From Anisus vortex (Eukaryota > Mollusca > Gastropoda > Planorbidae), in the NCBI GenBank assembly GCA_949126835.1, contig OX421506.1, positions 26,063,301 to 26,127,300 of the forward strand: DNA of 64,000 nucleotides, read 5' to 3'. Shown piece by piece: positions 31,420 to 42,367 of this stretch (positions are counted from its first letter, which is position 1; every line of letters starts with the position of its first letter). The notes under the pieces were generated by a model that was not told the origin of the DNA, ran no database searches, and saw only the letters and a program-made list of their open reading frames with translations. The translations under genes and the position numbers were made by a program.

Positions 31420-33768
31420 TTTCAAACGGAATCTATAGAAGTGAATACAAATAAAATTAAAACACAGACTGTAATATGCTCTGTATGAGGCGGATTTAAC
31501 TTAAGGTTATTAAAGAACCATTTCAAAAGTACGATTTCCGAATAAAATCATTTAGATTCCATTTTAGTTATGAATTAGATCTAGCTTTACAAGGATTTTG
31601 CTTTCTTTCCACAACTCACAATAGTGTAAACGCACAAGAAGTTAAGTTAAAAGATCTATACATGAATTTAAAAATAAGGGATAATCATTTAGTCGTGTAA
31701 CTAATTGAGAACGAAGAGGAACAAGAATGTAGCTATATATAATACATTATTGCTCAGAGGGAACGTTGGTCCTGTATGTCAGTCAGCCGCTGTCAATTAG
31801 AGCTTTTAAAGGCGTAAAATAAGGATTTAAAAGTGCGCACCATAAAGATAAATAAAACGTGTATATTATTTAAAAAACTGATTTTGTGGGTTAGAGGGGG
31901 GGCGGGAGGGGTGTCCTAAGATTTTTAAGGATGTGTTGTCAATTGAAAACATGACACCACAAAGCCTCAGCTCGATATCATTTCAAAAGATTACATCAGT
32001 CGGCCTTGCTAAGAGCGGGACGGTCGACGGCACAATGTAAAATAGAAATGTTTTGCAAAGTTAGTTTAAAGGATTCTTAAAAGTTTTTTAAAGATAATAT
32101 CTATTATTTTTATTAATATGATATAATATATATTATATTGTTGTCAAAATTGTCACTAGTCTAAGTCTTCAAGGCACTGATGTGAGCTGTTGATGTTGTC
32201 CGTCTTGGGAAATAATATGTTCCAGCTACTCATTGAACGTTTGAATCATTTAAAATAATGAACTTATCTACAAATAATTAGATTAAAGTGTACAGGTTAA
32301 GTGAAAGAAACTTCTTGAACACTTTCTAATACAAAAACAATCATATCTCAGTCTGCTTACATATTTGTGTGCAAACCTCAAAAACTCTCTTTTATCCCTC
32401 GGGTCAAGGAACCGGTGAAGACTGCTCAATGACCCTTTAAAAATGTCCATGTCCTTAGTGATAAATAGAATAAAAAGACGTATGGCATTGAGAAGAATCG
32501 ATAAGGACAGCTTCAAAGCAGCCTACAAATATCTAAGGGTTCAGTGATACTATTTAACCGTCATTTGTATTCATCAATCAATATAAGTATTATATAAACT
32601 TTAACCGATAACCAACCAGTATGAAATATCATTTCGAAATATACAATTTTAAAGTTTGAAAAACATGTTGTTGTTTTCTGTATAGCTTTGAACAGAACTA
32701 TTTCTTGTTTCTTTATGTGTGTTACTTTTATGTGTGGTACTTTATGTGTGGTCCTTTTATGTACAGAAACGCTTGAACTATTGCAATGAACGCAGAGCTA
32801 AATATATATTATTATATCTACCCCTTTTACCACCTAAATTTACTGCCGTACTATATCGCCCTAAATTCGTCCTAAACATGTAGATCCATTAGTGTCTGAC
32901 TGTTTCTTGTGACTGAACACCAGTGATGTAAGAAAAGAAAAAACTTAGATGGAAAAAAAACACACATAATCAGAAGCAACACGACTCCAAATAGACATCG
33001 AAAATATTCCACTGAATTGCTTTTCTGAGAACTGTAAGCTTAATGTACCGCCTTTCTGAGAACTGTAAGCTTAATGCACCACTTTTCTGAGAACTGTAAT
33101 CTTAATGTAACGCCTTTCTGAGAACTGTTAGAGCTTAGATGGAACTCAAAAGCAAGAAGATAAACTACAATGAAAAACGGTGTCTCCGAGTATCTTCCAT
33201 TACCTGGCGGATTTTGTTTTTACTAATGGGCAGTAATAATGCAATCCTTTTACTTCGACACTGTCCGATTAAAATCTGGGGGCAATTAGCAAGATACTTA
33301 GGGATTGGTTAAATACCCAAGGCTGTGTCTTTTTTTTCTTTTTGCAAATTGTTGTTGGTTTTAAAAGAATAAATATGCTAATGAACAAAGGCCAAAAAAT
33401 ATATTAAATACACTAACATTAACAACGAAATTTAAAGTAACATCTTTTTAAACGAATAAATAAATAAAAGTTTTTAGGCATCAAACAGATGCGTTACTAA
33501 ACGTTGCCTTGATATGGAATATAAAAGGGGTGTGCAAAATTCTTCGTCATTGGGTCCTAAAAGACATTTGATACAACAAGATAAGGCACTTATTCTTAAA
33601 ATGTATTGATACAATAATTGTAACAAAACTGTTAGAAGCCTTGTAGGGGTAAGACTAAAAGGCTTGTCCGGTCTGTTGCAGACCCCTGATCTACAAAAAA
33701 TTAAGATTTAAACAATTCAGTAAAAGAATTAAATGCACCTTTTCAACGTATACATCTAACACACTTAC
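31420..33768 (-). other. 5' UTR intron of GIMAP-A
   Basis: It runs from the GTAAGT donor at 33768 to the CTATAG acceptor at about 31433 (the few bases to 31420 are 5' UTR). It contains a 31-bp tandem repeat (33022-33136) and no gene that I can support. Confidence 0.6.
33022..33136. repeat. 31-bp tandem repeat, about 3.7 copies
   Basis: TTTCTGAGAACTGTAAGCTT starts units at 33022, 33053, 33084 and 33115, with a few substitutions between copies. Confidence 0.93.
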
Positions 33769-33812
33769 CTTTTCCTTACTACATAAAAGCCAATGTTAAC
33801 CTGGATCGCTGT
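33769..33812 (-). other. GIMAP-A non-coding leader exon (44 nt)
   Basis: Lies between GTATTTCTAG and GTAAGTGTG on the minus strand. Acceptor, exon and donor are all matched at 58051-58091 on the plus strand, which supports a real, duplicated UTR exon. Confidence 0.7.
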
Positions 33813-33888
33813 CTAGAAATACCCCATTTATGTATCAGACACAATTACAAATATATATGTATTTATATATATATATATAGTTGCCAAC

Positions 33889-34078
33889 CTAATGATAAAA
33901 ATGTGGTTTGGCAAGCTTTTGTATGTTTGTTTAAAAATTTACTTCCTGCAAAGTACACAAGAGTTACATATTGTGTTCGACGCTATCTATTTGAATGACT
34001 GAACACGAATAGTGGATGGGGGCAGGAGTAGTGTAAGAAATGCATGTGATTATATCAGTATATTTTTTACAAAGTTAA
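33889..34078 (-). promoter_or_regulatory. GIMAP-A first exon and probable promoter
   Basis: The minus strand shares with 57757-57960 (plus) the words AAAATATACT, TATAATCAC, TTTCTTACACTAC, GATAGCGTCGAACA and ATCATTA, and is followed by a donor position. GIMAP-B has a related stretch at 42296-42367. Conservation at three gene starts suggests a first exon with promoter. The donor here reads GTTGGC instead of GTAAGC, so splicing from this site may be weak. Confidence 0.65.
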
Positions 34079-34129
34079 AATCCTCTATATTTTATTCCAA
34101 GGTACCTTGTAACAGTTCCATATGAAATA

Positions 34130-34180
34130 CCGTACTTTCGGTACGCCAGCCGAATGCACTGCCGCACGGCCAATATTACA
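34130..34180 (-). repeat. SINE family 1 head fragment
   Basis: On the minus strand it matches the tRNA-like head (GGCCGTGCGGCAGTGC, GGCGTACCGAAAGTACGG). The body is missing. Confidence 0.65.
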
Positions 34181-34461
34181 AAACTTTACCAATATCTTAC
34201 TATTTTTAAATTGAGCTAAAATTAGTATGTAAAATATCTCATAGATCCGTCTTATAAAGAAAGCCCTCCATTTTAAAACCAACGAGTTCAAATAATTGTC
34301 TAAATATATTTCACGTTGAGATAAAAATTATGATAGGTTTACCCTCTAAATATTGCACAGTGTTCAACTAAATTTACCTGGGGTTCATACTATAACTGGT
34401 ACCGCTCGCTACTTACATTCTATGGGTCAGCAAACATGTCATGTGATGTGTATCAGTTATA

Positions 34462-34702
34462 TGGGGCACGTTCGGCTGGCGTACCGAAGGTCCTGGGTTC
34501 GAATCCTGGTGCAGGCTAGACTTTTTTCCCGAGACTAAGGGTGTCACTGAGTCTACCCAGCTCTAATGGGTACCTCACATTAGTTGGGGTAAAGTAAGGC
34601 GGCTGTGCATAGTGCTGGCTACACAATCACCTAGTATACCGTGGCCACAGAAACTGGTGAACGCTATGGATCAATTTGGTCCGACGGGATACTTTATTTT
34701 AC
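34462..34702 (+). repeat. tRNA-derived SINE (family 1)
   Basis: Head GGCACGTTCGGCTGGCGTAC with GGTTCGAATCC-type B box, body words GGGTACCTCACATTAGTTGG and GTATACCGTGGCCACAGAAA, and tail GGTCCGACGGGATACTTTA. It is one of the better copies. Confidence 0.88.
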
Positions 34703-34744
34703 TTAGTTATAGCTGTCTGAATTTCACAAAAAGTACATTTTTTT

Positions 34745-34793
34745 GTCGGGCCACAAAAATCCACTTGGTGGGCCGCATGCGGCCCCTGGTATA
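34745..34793 (-). mobile_element. Fragment of 360-bp hAT MITE
   Basis: The minus strand reads CCAGGGGCCGCATGCGGCCC then ACCAAGTGGATTTTTGTGGC, matching the left end region of the element at 20074. It directly follows the SINE. Confidence 0.75.
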
Positions 34794-34949
34794 AAAGGAG
34801 CATCTGTAATATATAAGATGCACTTTTAGTTACTAAAGTACTAATGATAGATTTACATTATATTATTTGGCTGCAATCAGACATATTTTATGATATTTAT
34901 TTAAAGACAGTTTTTAAATACAGCGATAAAGTATGAATGTCACTACATG
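34794..34949. other. Short spacer
   Basis: Nothing recognised. Confidence 0.4.
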
Positions 34950-35530
34950 TAAAATGTGTGTTCACTTATATACCTCCACTGGGGCACACATGTCCAATCG
35001 ATTTATGGCAAAGCAAACAGAGCCAGCGCCTTCGTCCATATGAACCTCAAGGGATGCTCCACCAGGATCCAGGATGTTATAAAAGTTTAGCTCGCCCCAT
35101 CCTGTTGTACGCATCGAACTGGAGCCTCTACAACACCGTTAAGCGTTAAATACTGTCACCACTATTTACATGATCATGAACCACCACGTGGACATGTCCA
35201 CGCAGCCAGGTCGCATCCAACAGGTGTCCCGCTCTACCCGAGGTCATCAACTCAAACTTCATGTCCCACACGCACGCACCGACGTCTACAAATGTTGTTT
35301 TTTCCGTCAGCCATTAGGCTCTGGAACACCCTGGAACAGGCCTCCATCACTGCCCCTACTGTGCCGGCTTTTCAATCTTACCTGAAGGGCTGGACTAAAA
35401 ATCTAAAGTGACACTCTGTCATCTGTTCATAATTGCTATTTGAGATTGTTTTTTATTTTGTGTGTAGTTAAATTGTGGATTCTTTCCTCGGTCCTAACGG
35501 GGTCTCCACAGTAATATGAAGTAGAAGACC
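34950..35530 (+). mobile_element. 3' end of a CR1-like LINE
   Basis: Translated in several frames it gives a RPILLYASNWS segment (post-RT), then TSTNVVFSV/TDVYKCCFF and a WN-PP-type C-terminus. These are the hallmark end of CR1/Jockey-like polymerases (TRTDVYKFSFFPRTIRLWN-type). It is 5'-truncated and frameshifted. The 3' UTR contains GTCCTAACGGGGTCTCCACAG. Confidence 0.72.
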
Positions 35531-35573
35531 TTTTGACTTTGGTTTTCATAGCATTATGAATGATAGTATAGGT

Positions 35574-35770
35574 CATGTGTCGGAAACCTACGTAACGCTA
35601 GCCAGACTTGGCACGCAGAGCGATTTTCACTGCAATGCGGAATACCCACAAAAAGGCAATTCAAGTCTTCTTTTTAAAAAAAGAGGAGTATGACTTTTTG
35701 ACTGTTGGCACGCTGAATGAATTAGAAATCCTGCCTTGGCACACTAATATCAATAGGTTGCCGACACCTG
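35574..35770 (+). mobile_element. 200-bp hAT-like MITE
   Basis: Ends CATGTGTCGG and inverted CAGGTGTCGG with the family interior (GACTTGGCACGCAGAGCGAT, TGTTGGCACGCTGAATGAAT). No clear target duplication remains. Confidence 0.82.
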
Positions 35771-35928
35771 GGTTCGCATACTACCATGTCAATTACACAC
35801 AAATAACAACAGAGTAATAGAATTGCGGGATGAAGTATAAACTTGTTTTGCAATGTAAGTAACACATAAATAATAACTGTCTATTTACATTATAAAAATA
35901 GAATCAGTTCGGTGTAAAAATATTGGAA

Positions 35929-36000
35929 TGACCCTGACGTGATTTGAACACGCACCCTTCTGATCTGGAGTCAGACGCGCTACCGTTGCGCCACAGAGTC
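35929..36000 (-). tRNA. tRNA-Trp (CCA)
   Basis: Minus strand, 72 nt including discriminator A. The acceptor stem GACTCTG pairs with CAGGGTC (one G-U), the D stem GCGC pairs with GCGC, and the anticodon stem TCTGA/TCAGA closes the loop CTCCAGA, giving anticodon CCA. The T arm GCGTG-TTCAAAT-CACGT closes with one G-U. The A box (TGGCGCAACGGTAG) and B box are those of a standard animal tRNA-Trp, and a T5 Pol III terminator follows about 10 nt downstream. There is no intron. Unlike the SINE heads in this window, all four stems are intact, so it is probably functional. Confidence 0.95.
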
Positions 36001-36164
36001 TACCGATAGTTATAAGTAAGTATACATACATATGAAAACGTATAATACTGTACAATCTAGTAAAAGTAAAAAGTCCACCGTGTGAGATGAGCAATCAGCT
36101 GAATGTAATATATTTATCTATAAATGCATGTGTTTATCTTACATAACTACACTTTTATACACAC

Positions 36165-36210
36165 AGAGAAAGAGAGAGAGAGAGAGAGCGAGAAAGGAGA
36201 AAGAGAGGGG
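36165..36210. repeat. (GA)n-rich purine tract
   Basis: AGAGAGAGAGAGAGAG with interruptions. Confidence 0.9.
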
Positions 36211-36405
36211 TGAGTGGGAGTAGATGCATTTGCATTGGGTTTTCAAAATGTGACTAGATTTAGATCTACATAGTATTCTGTTTTTCCCCCAATTTTCCCG
36301 GAAAACTGAATAACCCAAAGTATGTTATATATTACTATAACAATGACAGTGGGCTGATTAGACCTGGCTACTAGACTCTAATTAGGTTTATATTGGTATT
36401 AAATA

Positions 36406-36605
36406 CGAGGGGTCGGCAACCTATGAAACGCGTGCCGGACATGGCACGCTGATATATTTTCTCAATGCTACGACGAAGACTCTCAACAGTATAAATAATG
36501 TCTCTTCTACAAGAAAAGGATAGGATGACTTTAAGGCTGTTGGCGCGCTGAATGAATTAGCAATCCTACTTTGGAACACTGTTATCAAAAAGTTGCCTAC
36601 CCCTG
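36406..36605 (+). mobile_element. 200-bp hAT-like MITE
   Basis: Ends CGAGGGGTCGGCAACC and inverted CAGGGGTAGGCAAC, with family interior words GCGTGCCGGACATGGCACG and GCGCGCTGAATGAATTAG. Confidence 0.82.
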
Positions 36606-36690
36606 GTATAGGTGATAGACACTTTAGTTAGTTATAAAGTTGGAAGATAAAAATAACAGAGTATCCTAAAATAGGTAGTCATTTCTTAGC

Positions 36691-37148
36691 TTAAAGACCA
36701 AGTGAAAAGGTTTTTCTCAAAGGAACGAGATTTGGAATAGCCTCATAAGGCTGTGACGTTTGAGAAAGGAAAAAAATAAATAAAACTCGATGCTATCAAT
36801 CTATATTTAACCATTTTGTTAAAAATAAGAACCGGGAAAAGATTAAAAACATGTGGCAATAGATTCAAAACACGTGACAATATTCATTTTTCCTAGTCGG
36901 AATCCTTTCCCTTACGTCACTTTCCTATGTTGCCGGAAATAAAAACATCTCAAATGGCTGCGAGATTTGGACCTTTCCTCCAAAAAACACGCACATTTAA
37001 GTGCAAATATTGAATTAATTACTTAAAATTTATCTTTGATATTTTGTAAAAATGATTTTTAATAACATTCACTTGCTGAATACACTATATACTATCGAAA
37101 TCAAATGTTTACTCAATTTTGATAAAAAGCTCTTCACTTGGTCTTTAA
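36691..37148. mobile_element. 458-bp TTAA-flanked MITE with promoter-like core
   Basis: TTAA at 36691 and at 37145 enclose inverted ends AGACCAAGTGAA and TTCACTTGGTCT, the pattern of TTAA-specific (piggyBac or Kolobok-like) transposons. The middle carries two E-box-like words (ACATGTGG and ACACGTGAC), a CRE-like TTACGTCAC, an ETS-like GCCGGAAAT and a YY1-like AAATGGCTGC. Only a 19-codon frame follows that ATG, so no transposase is encoded. Confidence 0.8.
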
Positions 37149-39184
37149 GTAATATCACACCAGCGTCTCACTTTTACACATGTAAAAGAAATGTTGCTAT
37201 TTTAGTATAATTCTTGGTCAAGAGGTCGAGTTATGGTTAAACAAACTGCAGGTGTCAGTTATAAGTTATACATATTGATGAAAACTGTCATAGTAATAAA
37301 TAGTAACCGAGTAAAGGTTGAAAATATCTGAACTCCTCGACATTTAGATCTGCATGGAGTGTCATAAAACTATACTAAAGGAACGATCTAAAAAGGACCT
37401 TGAACAGGGTACCGACAATCAGCACATACTTCAATAGCCTCTTGCTCTACCCCTCCCCCTTTCCTTGTTTTAACTCCGACTTCCTTTTTCAAGCTATAAA
37501 TGTAGTGATATTTGAAGTAAAAGAATCACCCTTTATTGCAGTTTGATAATATAATTGAAACTGGTTCAAAGTTAATTACATCTAAATAATATATATTGTG
37601 GTGGACTAAGGAGGTGCCAGCTTATAACTCTAGCCCTGTGGCACTGTTTATACAACATGGCTCCAACTTGTAAAACTACACCTTAATCCTGGCTCTTCTC
37701 GGTACTGGCCAGAATGAATGTACTTTGTGAGTCTGCAACATATTTATATTTACACATTCACTTTCTCCCATATTCTATATTTAGGCCTATGTATTGTAAT
37801 TGTATATCAACATTCACCTATGATTTATTATACCCATGATTTATTATGTTAAGTTGATGTATTATACAGCCACCCTTATGTCCACGATTAAAACGTAGTT
37901 GACATAACAAAATGTATTTCCCTACATCTGTATTCACGATCTTACAGTTTCCCATGAGTCATGAAGGTAACAACCCCCCTCCTCTACACCCCCATCCCTC
38001 CTCGCTGAAATTGTCCCCTTTGATTTATTGACTTAGAATTTGTATCGGTTCCGCTAAACATCAGTAAATAAAAAAACTCTCACAGATTTTTGAAGACAGT
38101 GGGCATAACTCATTGTAAAAAAAAATAAGTATCACCTTCTGAAAGTGAACTAAATATGTATGAATTTAATTTTTTTTTTTTTAAATTCAACCAACTTCAA
38201 TTAAATGATATATTTCTACATGCAAAACAGGTTGATCGTAAATGGTAAACATTTAAAATTGTTAGAAAATCAAAATGTTAATAGTGAACGCGCTGTGTTT
38301 CTATTGTACAGTGTCAAAGTAAACTATTGTTTGAAACCATTCTGTTTTGTTGTTTGAATCAGTGGCGTAGCAATGTTGGTGCTGTTGGTGCGAGCTCCTC
38401 CAGGCATCAAGCAACAATTTTGGTTAATGGGCACCAAATTAATCACATTTTGTTTTGTTTTTAATATAATTTATACCGTTTGTTTGGCAAGAAAATATTG
38501 CAGAATGGCCAATGCGCGCTGTAACTGTCAAAGTTATTTCATTGGTTTAAGATTTCTAATCCGACTTTTCAGACATTAGTCTGCGAAAATACAATTAAGC
38601 TTATTTATACTTTGTAAAAATGACTTATTATTATGAACGCATCAATGGATGGGGCGCACCATCTTGGATCTTTAAAACATTTCTTTGATTTGTAATAATA
38701 TAATTTAGATTGCTAGAAATAATACATCGTTTATTGTATTTAAAAATTGGTTATAGTAGCGTTGGTGTATTTTTTATTACCTGACTTACACAATATTATT
38801 GTAAATGAAAACGTAGACAAAATTTTAGTGTTTCAATCTCACCACTAATAGTAAATATTGTTGTTTTCTTCTCACTATATACATTCTTGTTTACCTAGAA
38901 AGCAACTATGGCCAATATACTTGTTGAATCAGAGTGACATTTAAATATGGCGCTGTGAGAGGAAGTAAAGTTCCTTAGCTTTTTTTTATAAGCTTGATCT
39001 ATTTTTATAAACAGGATATCCAAGTCATTTAAACCGTATTGATAAAGATAGGTGCACAGATAAAAAAGAAAGATAGGTAGATAAATTGGTAAAAAGGAAC
39101 ATAGGTACATTGATATATTAAATTAATAGGCTTAGATAGATGGATTAATTATAACAAATAATTGTTTAAATAACGTAAGTATCC
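37149..39184. other. Spacer
   Basis: No gene is supported. CAGTGGCGTAGC at 38361-38372 resembles a hAT terminal sequence, but I could not find its partner end. Confidence 0.4.
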
Positions 39185-39245
39185 AGGTGGATTGATCCGT
39201 GGGGCCGGTGAAGTAAGCGTTCACCAGTTTCTGTATACTAGATGA
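39185..39245 (-). repeat. SINE family 1 tail fragment
   Basis: The minus strand reads CATCTAGTATACAGAAACTG then GTGAACGC...TTCACCGGCC, family 1 body words. Confidence 0.7.
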
Positions 39246-39435
39246 TTGCGACTTTAAATTCAACAAGTTCGACCATTTCTTAATTATTAATGATATTATA
39301 AATCAATATTTATAACGCAGGTAGCAAAACAATTTCCAATAGGAGCGGGCTTTAAAGACGTCAACACAAAACTATAAGCTATTATGAAAACTTATATACG
39401 TCCTTAATGTGGTTCGAAACTCTTATATGAATATG

Positions 39436-39552
39436 TCAAGCCTAAAGTCAGGTAACTATCAGAGCCGGGTCGACTCAGGGACCCCCTCCAGACCCTGGAC
39501 AAAAATCCTAGCTTGCACCAGGATTCGAACTTAGGACCTTCGGTACGCCATT
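39436..39552 (-). repeat. SINE family 1 head fragment
   Basis: The minus strand has GGCGTACCGAAGGTCC, AGTTCGAATCCTGGTGCAAG and CTAGGATTTTTGTCC. It may belong with the tail piece at 39185 as one interrupted copy. Confidence 0.75.
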
Positions 39553-39620
39553 TAGGCAAAGATCTAATTAAATCAGAAACGTGGGTTTCAAGTACTAGAA
39601 CCTGGACATCCCTCCCTGAA

Positions 39621-39688
39621 GCGGGCATGTGTTTAACGCGGGCATGTGTTTAACGCGGGCATGTGTTTAACGCGGGCATGTGTTTAAC
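39621..39688. repeat. 17-bp tandem repeat, 4 perfect copies
   Basis: GCGGGCATGTGTTTAAC is repeated four times without change, so it is probably recent. Confidence 0.96.
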
Positions 39689-40119
39689 GAAAGTTGCCTT
39701 TACTCTAAACATGCACTGCTGATAAACTTTCTCTCACATGAAATCAATTTCAAGCCCACAAAGAAGTCGTCCAACACAAAGAAAATGTGTAAAGCTTCTT
39801 GTCATTTAATTAGTTTAATAAATAATTAGTATGTGCATATATAAGAGTGTTACATCACAATAAGGACGTATATAATTTGTTGGAATAGCATATAGCTTTG
39901 TGTTGACTTTTTTTAAAGTGCCGTTCTTATTGGAAATTGGTCATGCTTTGACGCGCTCAGGGCCGGATTTACCTATAAGCTAAACAAGCTATAGCTTAGG
40001 GCCCCCACTTTCTTGGGGGCCCCCAAACAAAATTGTTCGAGTGAACAATTGTCATATATTTTTAAATATACCGCAGCATTATTATATATATAAATACTAA
40101 ACGGCAGTTCTAGAAAAAA

Positions 40120-40960
40120 TGTTCTTGAACGAGTTGTGGCAGTCATAATTAAGCTTACTATGACAGAGCGTGGTTTATCTTTAAGAGGAGATAAGCAATT
40201 ATTTGGTTATCCTCACAATGGCAATTTCCTTGGAGTACAAGAATTTATAGAAGAATTTGATCCTTTTCTAGCAAGCCATATAAAAAAAAAGGAATACAGG
40301 ATCAGGTGTCACGTCTTATGTTTCTGCAACAATATGTGATGAATTTATCCAAATTATGGCACATGAAGTAAGAGACTCAATCTTGGATGATTTAAGAATT
40401 GCAGGCTAGTTCAGTTTAACTGTAGATTCCACTCCAGACCGGTCCCATATTGATCAGATCACTGTTATTGCGAGGTATGTTTTAACAGATGATGGGTTCC
40501 CCTACTGGACGATTTCTAAGAAGAAATTCGTGAAGCAGTTAGTGCTTTATGCCAAACATATCCCGAAGATGAGCACATGAATCTTGTAGGATAAATCAAG
40601 CATTTTCATCAATATGCTAGACATAGTCAAGCCTATGGTTCAGCGGAACATGATAGTCTGACACATCAGGTTAATCATAGGGTAATATTTACCGATCGAG
40701 ACGATCGAGTCCAATCAGCATTCCCTAATGTAGAAGCAATTTTGAGTTTTTTTTCTTAGTATGATGGTTGCCAATTGCTCTGGAGAAAGATCTTTTTCTC
40801 GGTTGAAGAGGATAAAAAATGAATTTAGAACAATGACTCAAGATAAATTATGTTTCCTCAGTCCCATGTGCATAGAAAGTGACAAACTACGTAGTTTATC
40901 ATTTGATTATGTCATCAGTGACTGGCAAAGGCAAGAAAGAAAATATTTTAGTTTAATATA
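40120..40960 (+). pseudogene. hAT transposase remnant (ZMYM1-like)
   Basis: At 40121-40339 the frame gives VLERVVAVIIKLTMTERGLS then a GNFLGVQEFIEEFDPFLASH segment. In shifted frames there follows NEFIQIMAHEVRD and a stop, then FSLTVDSTPDRSHIDQIT, the catalytic-domain signature of ZMYM1/DUF4371-type hAT proteins (VDSTPD with the catalytic aspartate). At 40761-40961 the hATC dimerisation domain appears: ANCSGERSFSRLKRIKNEFR. Most of the domain between the two is deleted, and there are stops and frameshifts, so it is inactive. Confidence 0.85.
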
Positions 40961-41118
40961 ATTCATGAATCCTTATAACATGTTTCAAAAGATTAGATAA
41001 TAAGCCTTTGTAAATTGTGCCTTTTAAAATTAGAACCTTTGTTTCTTTTTACCATAGTTTGCATTTTTAAGTTCGTTATGAATAAAAATGATTTTAAGTT
41101 AAAGATGTATTCAAAGAC

Positions 41119-41762
41119 TATAATAAGATGGACCGCTTGTTCTATTTTTAGACCTAATATATTGTTGTTTTTTCCGTACGCAACCAATAAGGCCCCGGAT
41201 TATCTTCGCTCTTGTATGGAGCTCTACATTCAGTCCCGCCCACTTCGTTCGGCTTCTGACGCGCTTACTCTGCGGATCCCTCGTGTGAGGCTAGTGTCCG
41301 CTGGTGAACGTTCATTTTCCTACGCAGGACCGTCTGCTTGGAATAACCTCCCACTACAGCTTCGCCAGAGCCCTAGCTATGACACCTTCAGGAGCCGGCT
41401 GAAGACTCACCTATTTCGCCAGCAGAATTAGCGTATTACTACATATTTCGTTGTCTGTCTGTATTATGTAACTGTCGTCTGCGCATAGAACTGTCACCAA
41501 CGGGATATGCGCTATATAAGCACTGTTATTAATTAATTAAGGCTGTCATTAATGACTTATACGCTCCTAAGATTGCATTGAACGTTCCCGCTATAAGCTT
41601 ATACAAATTTCGATTTTAACCTTAATTTTCCATTGAGAAAATCATAGCGAATTACTAAGCCGAAGTCTAGATGACTTAGTGCGATTCTAAATTCAGAAAT
41701 TAAGTGTTTTCAGTTATCAACTAGCAAAAATTTTAATGTCAAAGCAAGCGGTCCATTTTATT
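41119..41762. mobile_element. MITE nested in the hAT element
   Basis: Inverted ends TAATAAGATGGACCGCTTG and CAAGCGGTCCATTTTATTA lie inside AAAGAC at 41113-41118 and 41763-41768. A partial relative is at 14338. The superfamily is not clear from the 6-bp flanks. Confidence 0.78.
41183..41545 (+). mobile_element. LINE 3' end, copy 1 (nested)
   Basis: Encodes the C-terminal tail APDYLRSCMELYIQSRP...GERSFSYAGPSAWNNLP and SRLKTHLFRQ, ending at a stop, then a 3' UTR and GCTATATAAGCACTG with TTATTAATTAATTA. The last roughly 270 bp match 54598-54886 at about 95% by eye. This polymerase C-terminus is typical of mollusc LINEs; the rest of the element is absent. Confidence 0.82.
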
Positions 41763-42179
41763 AAAGACCTTGATTTATTATTGCACTAGCTATAGGTCTA
41801 TACTTCTTAATTATATTTCAGTTTAACCCTCTAGGTATCCGAAAATCACTGACATAAAGGCTTATAAAGGAAGGGCCCCATATCTCAAATAGCTTAGGAC
41901 CCCATCAAGTCTAAATCCGGCCCTGGACGCGCTATACATATTGACTTATAATATCAATAATTTAAAAATGGTAGAACTGATTGAATTTAAAGCTGTAGTA
42001 TAGACACACTGAATCAATTACAAATCTTACTCTGCCACACTATTATCACATGTTCCCGACAAAGGTGTAAACTATACGTAGATCCATAAGGTCGAAAGGA
42101 ACGTTTGTTTTAAAAAAAAAAGCATAATGCCATATCATTAAAAAAAAGGAATCTCAGCACTTTTATTTATGACCTCTTC

Positions 42180-42260
42180 ATTTTGTCACCCCACCGTGTT
42201 TGTCTCGACCCCTCCTCCTCCACCCCCCCCCAAATCCGCCCCCCCCCCCCATTTCTCTCG
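42180..42260. other. Pyrimidine-rich strand-biased tract
   Basis: CCCCTCCTCCTCCACCCCCC and following C-runs form a homopyrimidine-like stretch just upstream of the GIMAP-B leader exon. Confidence 0.7.
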
Positions 42261-42295
42261 AATCAGGTAAATAATAGAAATAACATGTAACATAT

Positions 42296-42367
42296 ATGTT
42301 TGAAGTCTGCTAGAAACTGGTTCGTAGAAGAAGGGCAGCTCGTGAATCAACTATATCAACACATTAG
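42296..42367 (+). other. Probable GIMAP-B first (non-coding) exon
   Basis: AACTGGTTC, CAGCTCGTGAATCAA and ACATTAG followed by the donor GTAAGCACC, and then TTTATTTAGATATAATAT, align with 57910-57995. A looser match exists in the GIMAP-A leader. The exon would be joined across a 3.5-kb UTR intron to the acceptor at 45855. The transcription start is not known. Confidence 0.6.

Larger units (their letters stand above)
39958..41925 (+). mobile_element. hAT transposon (ZMYM1-like transposase), dead, with nested insertions
   Basis: A perfect 8-bp target duplication GACGCGCT (39950-39957 and 41926-41933) flanks inverted ends CAGGGCCGGATTTA and TAAATCCGGCCCTG. Inside are transposase remnants (40120-40960) and a second inverted-repeat element (41119-41762) that itself contains a LINE 3' end (about 41183-41545). 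The nesting gives the order of arrival: hAT, then MITE, then LINE fragment. Confidence 0.93.

Noticed and set aside
38361..38579. hAT element starting CAGTGGCGTAGC
   Set aside because: The left end is convincing, but no matching right end or duplication was found.
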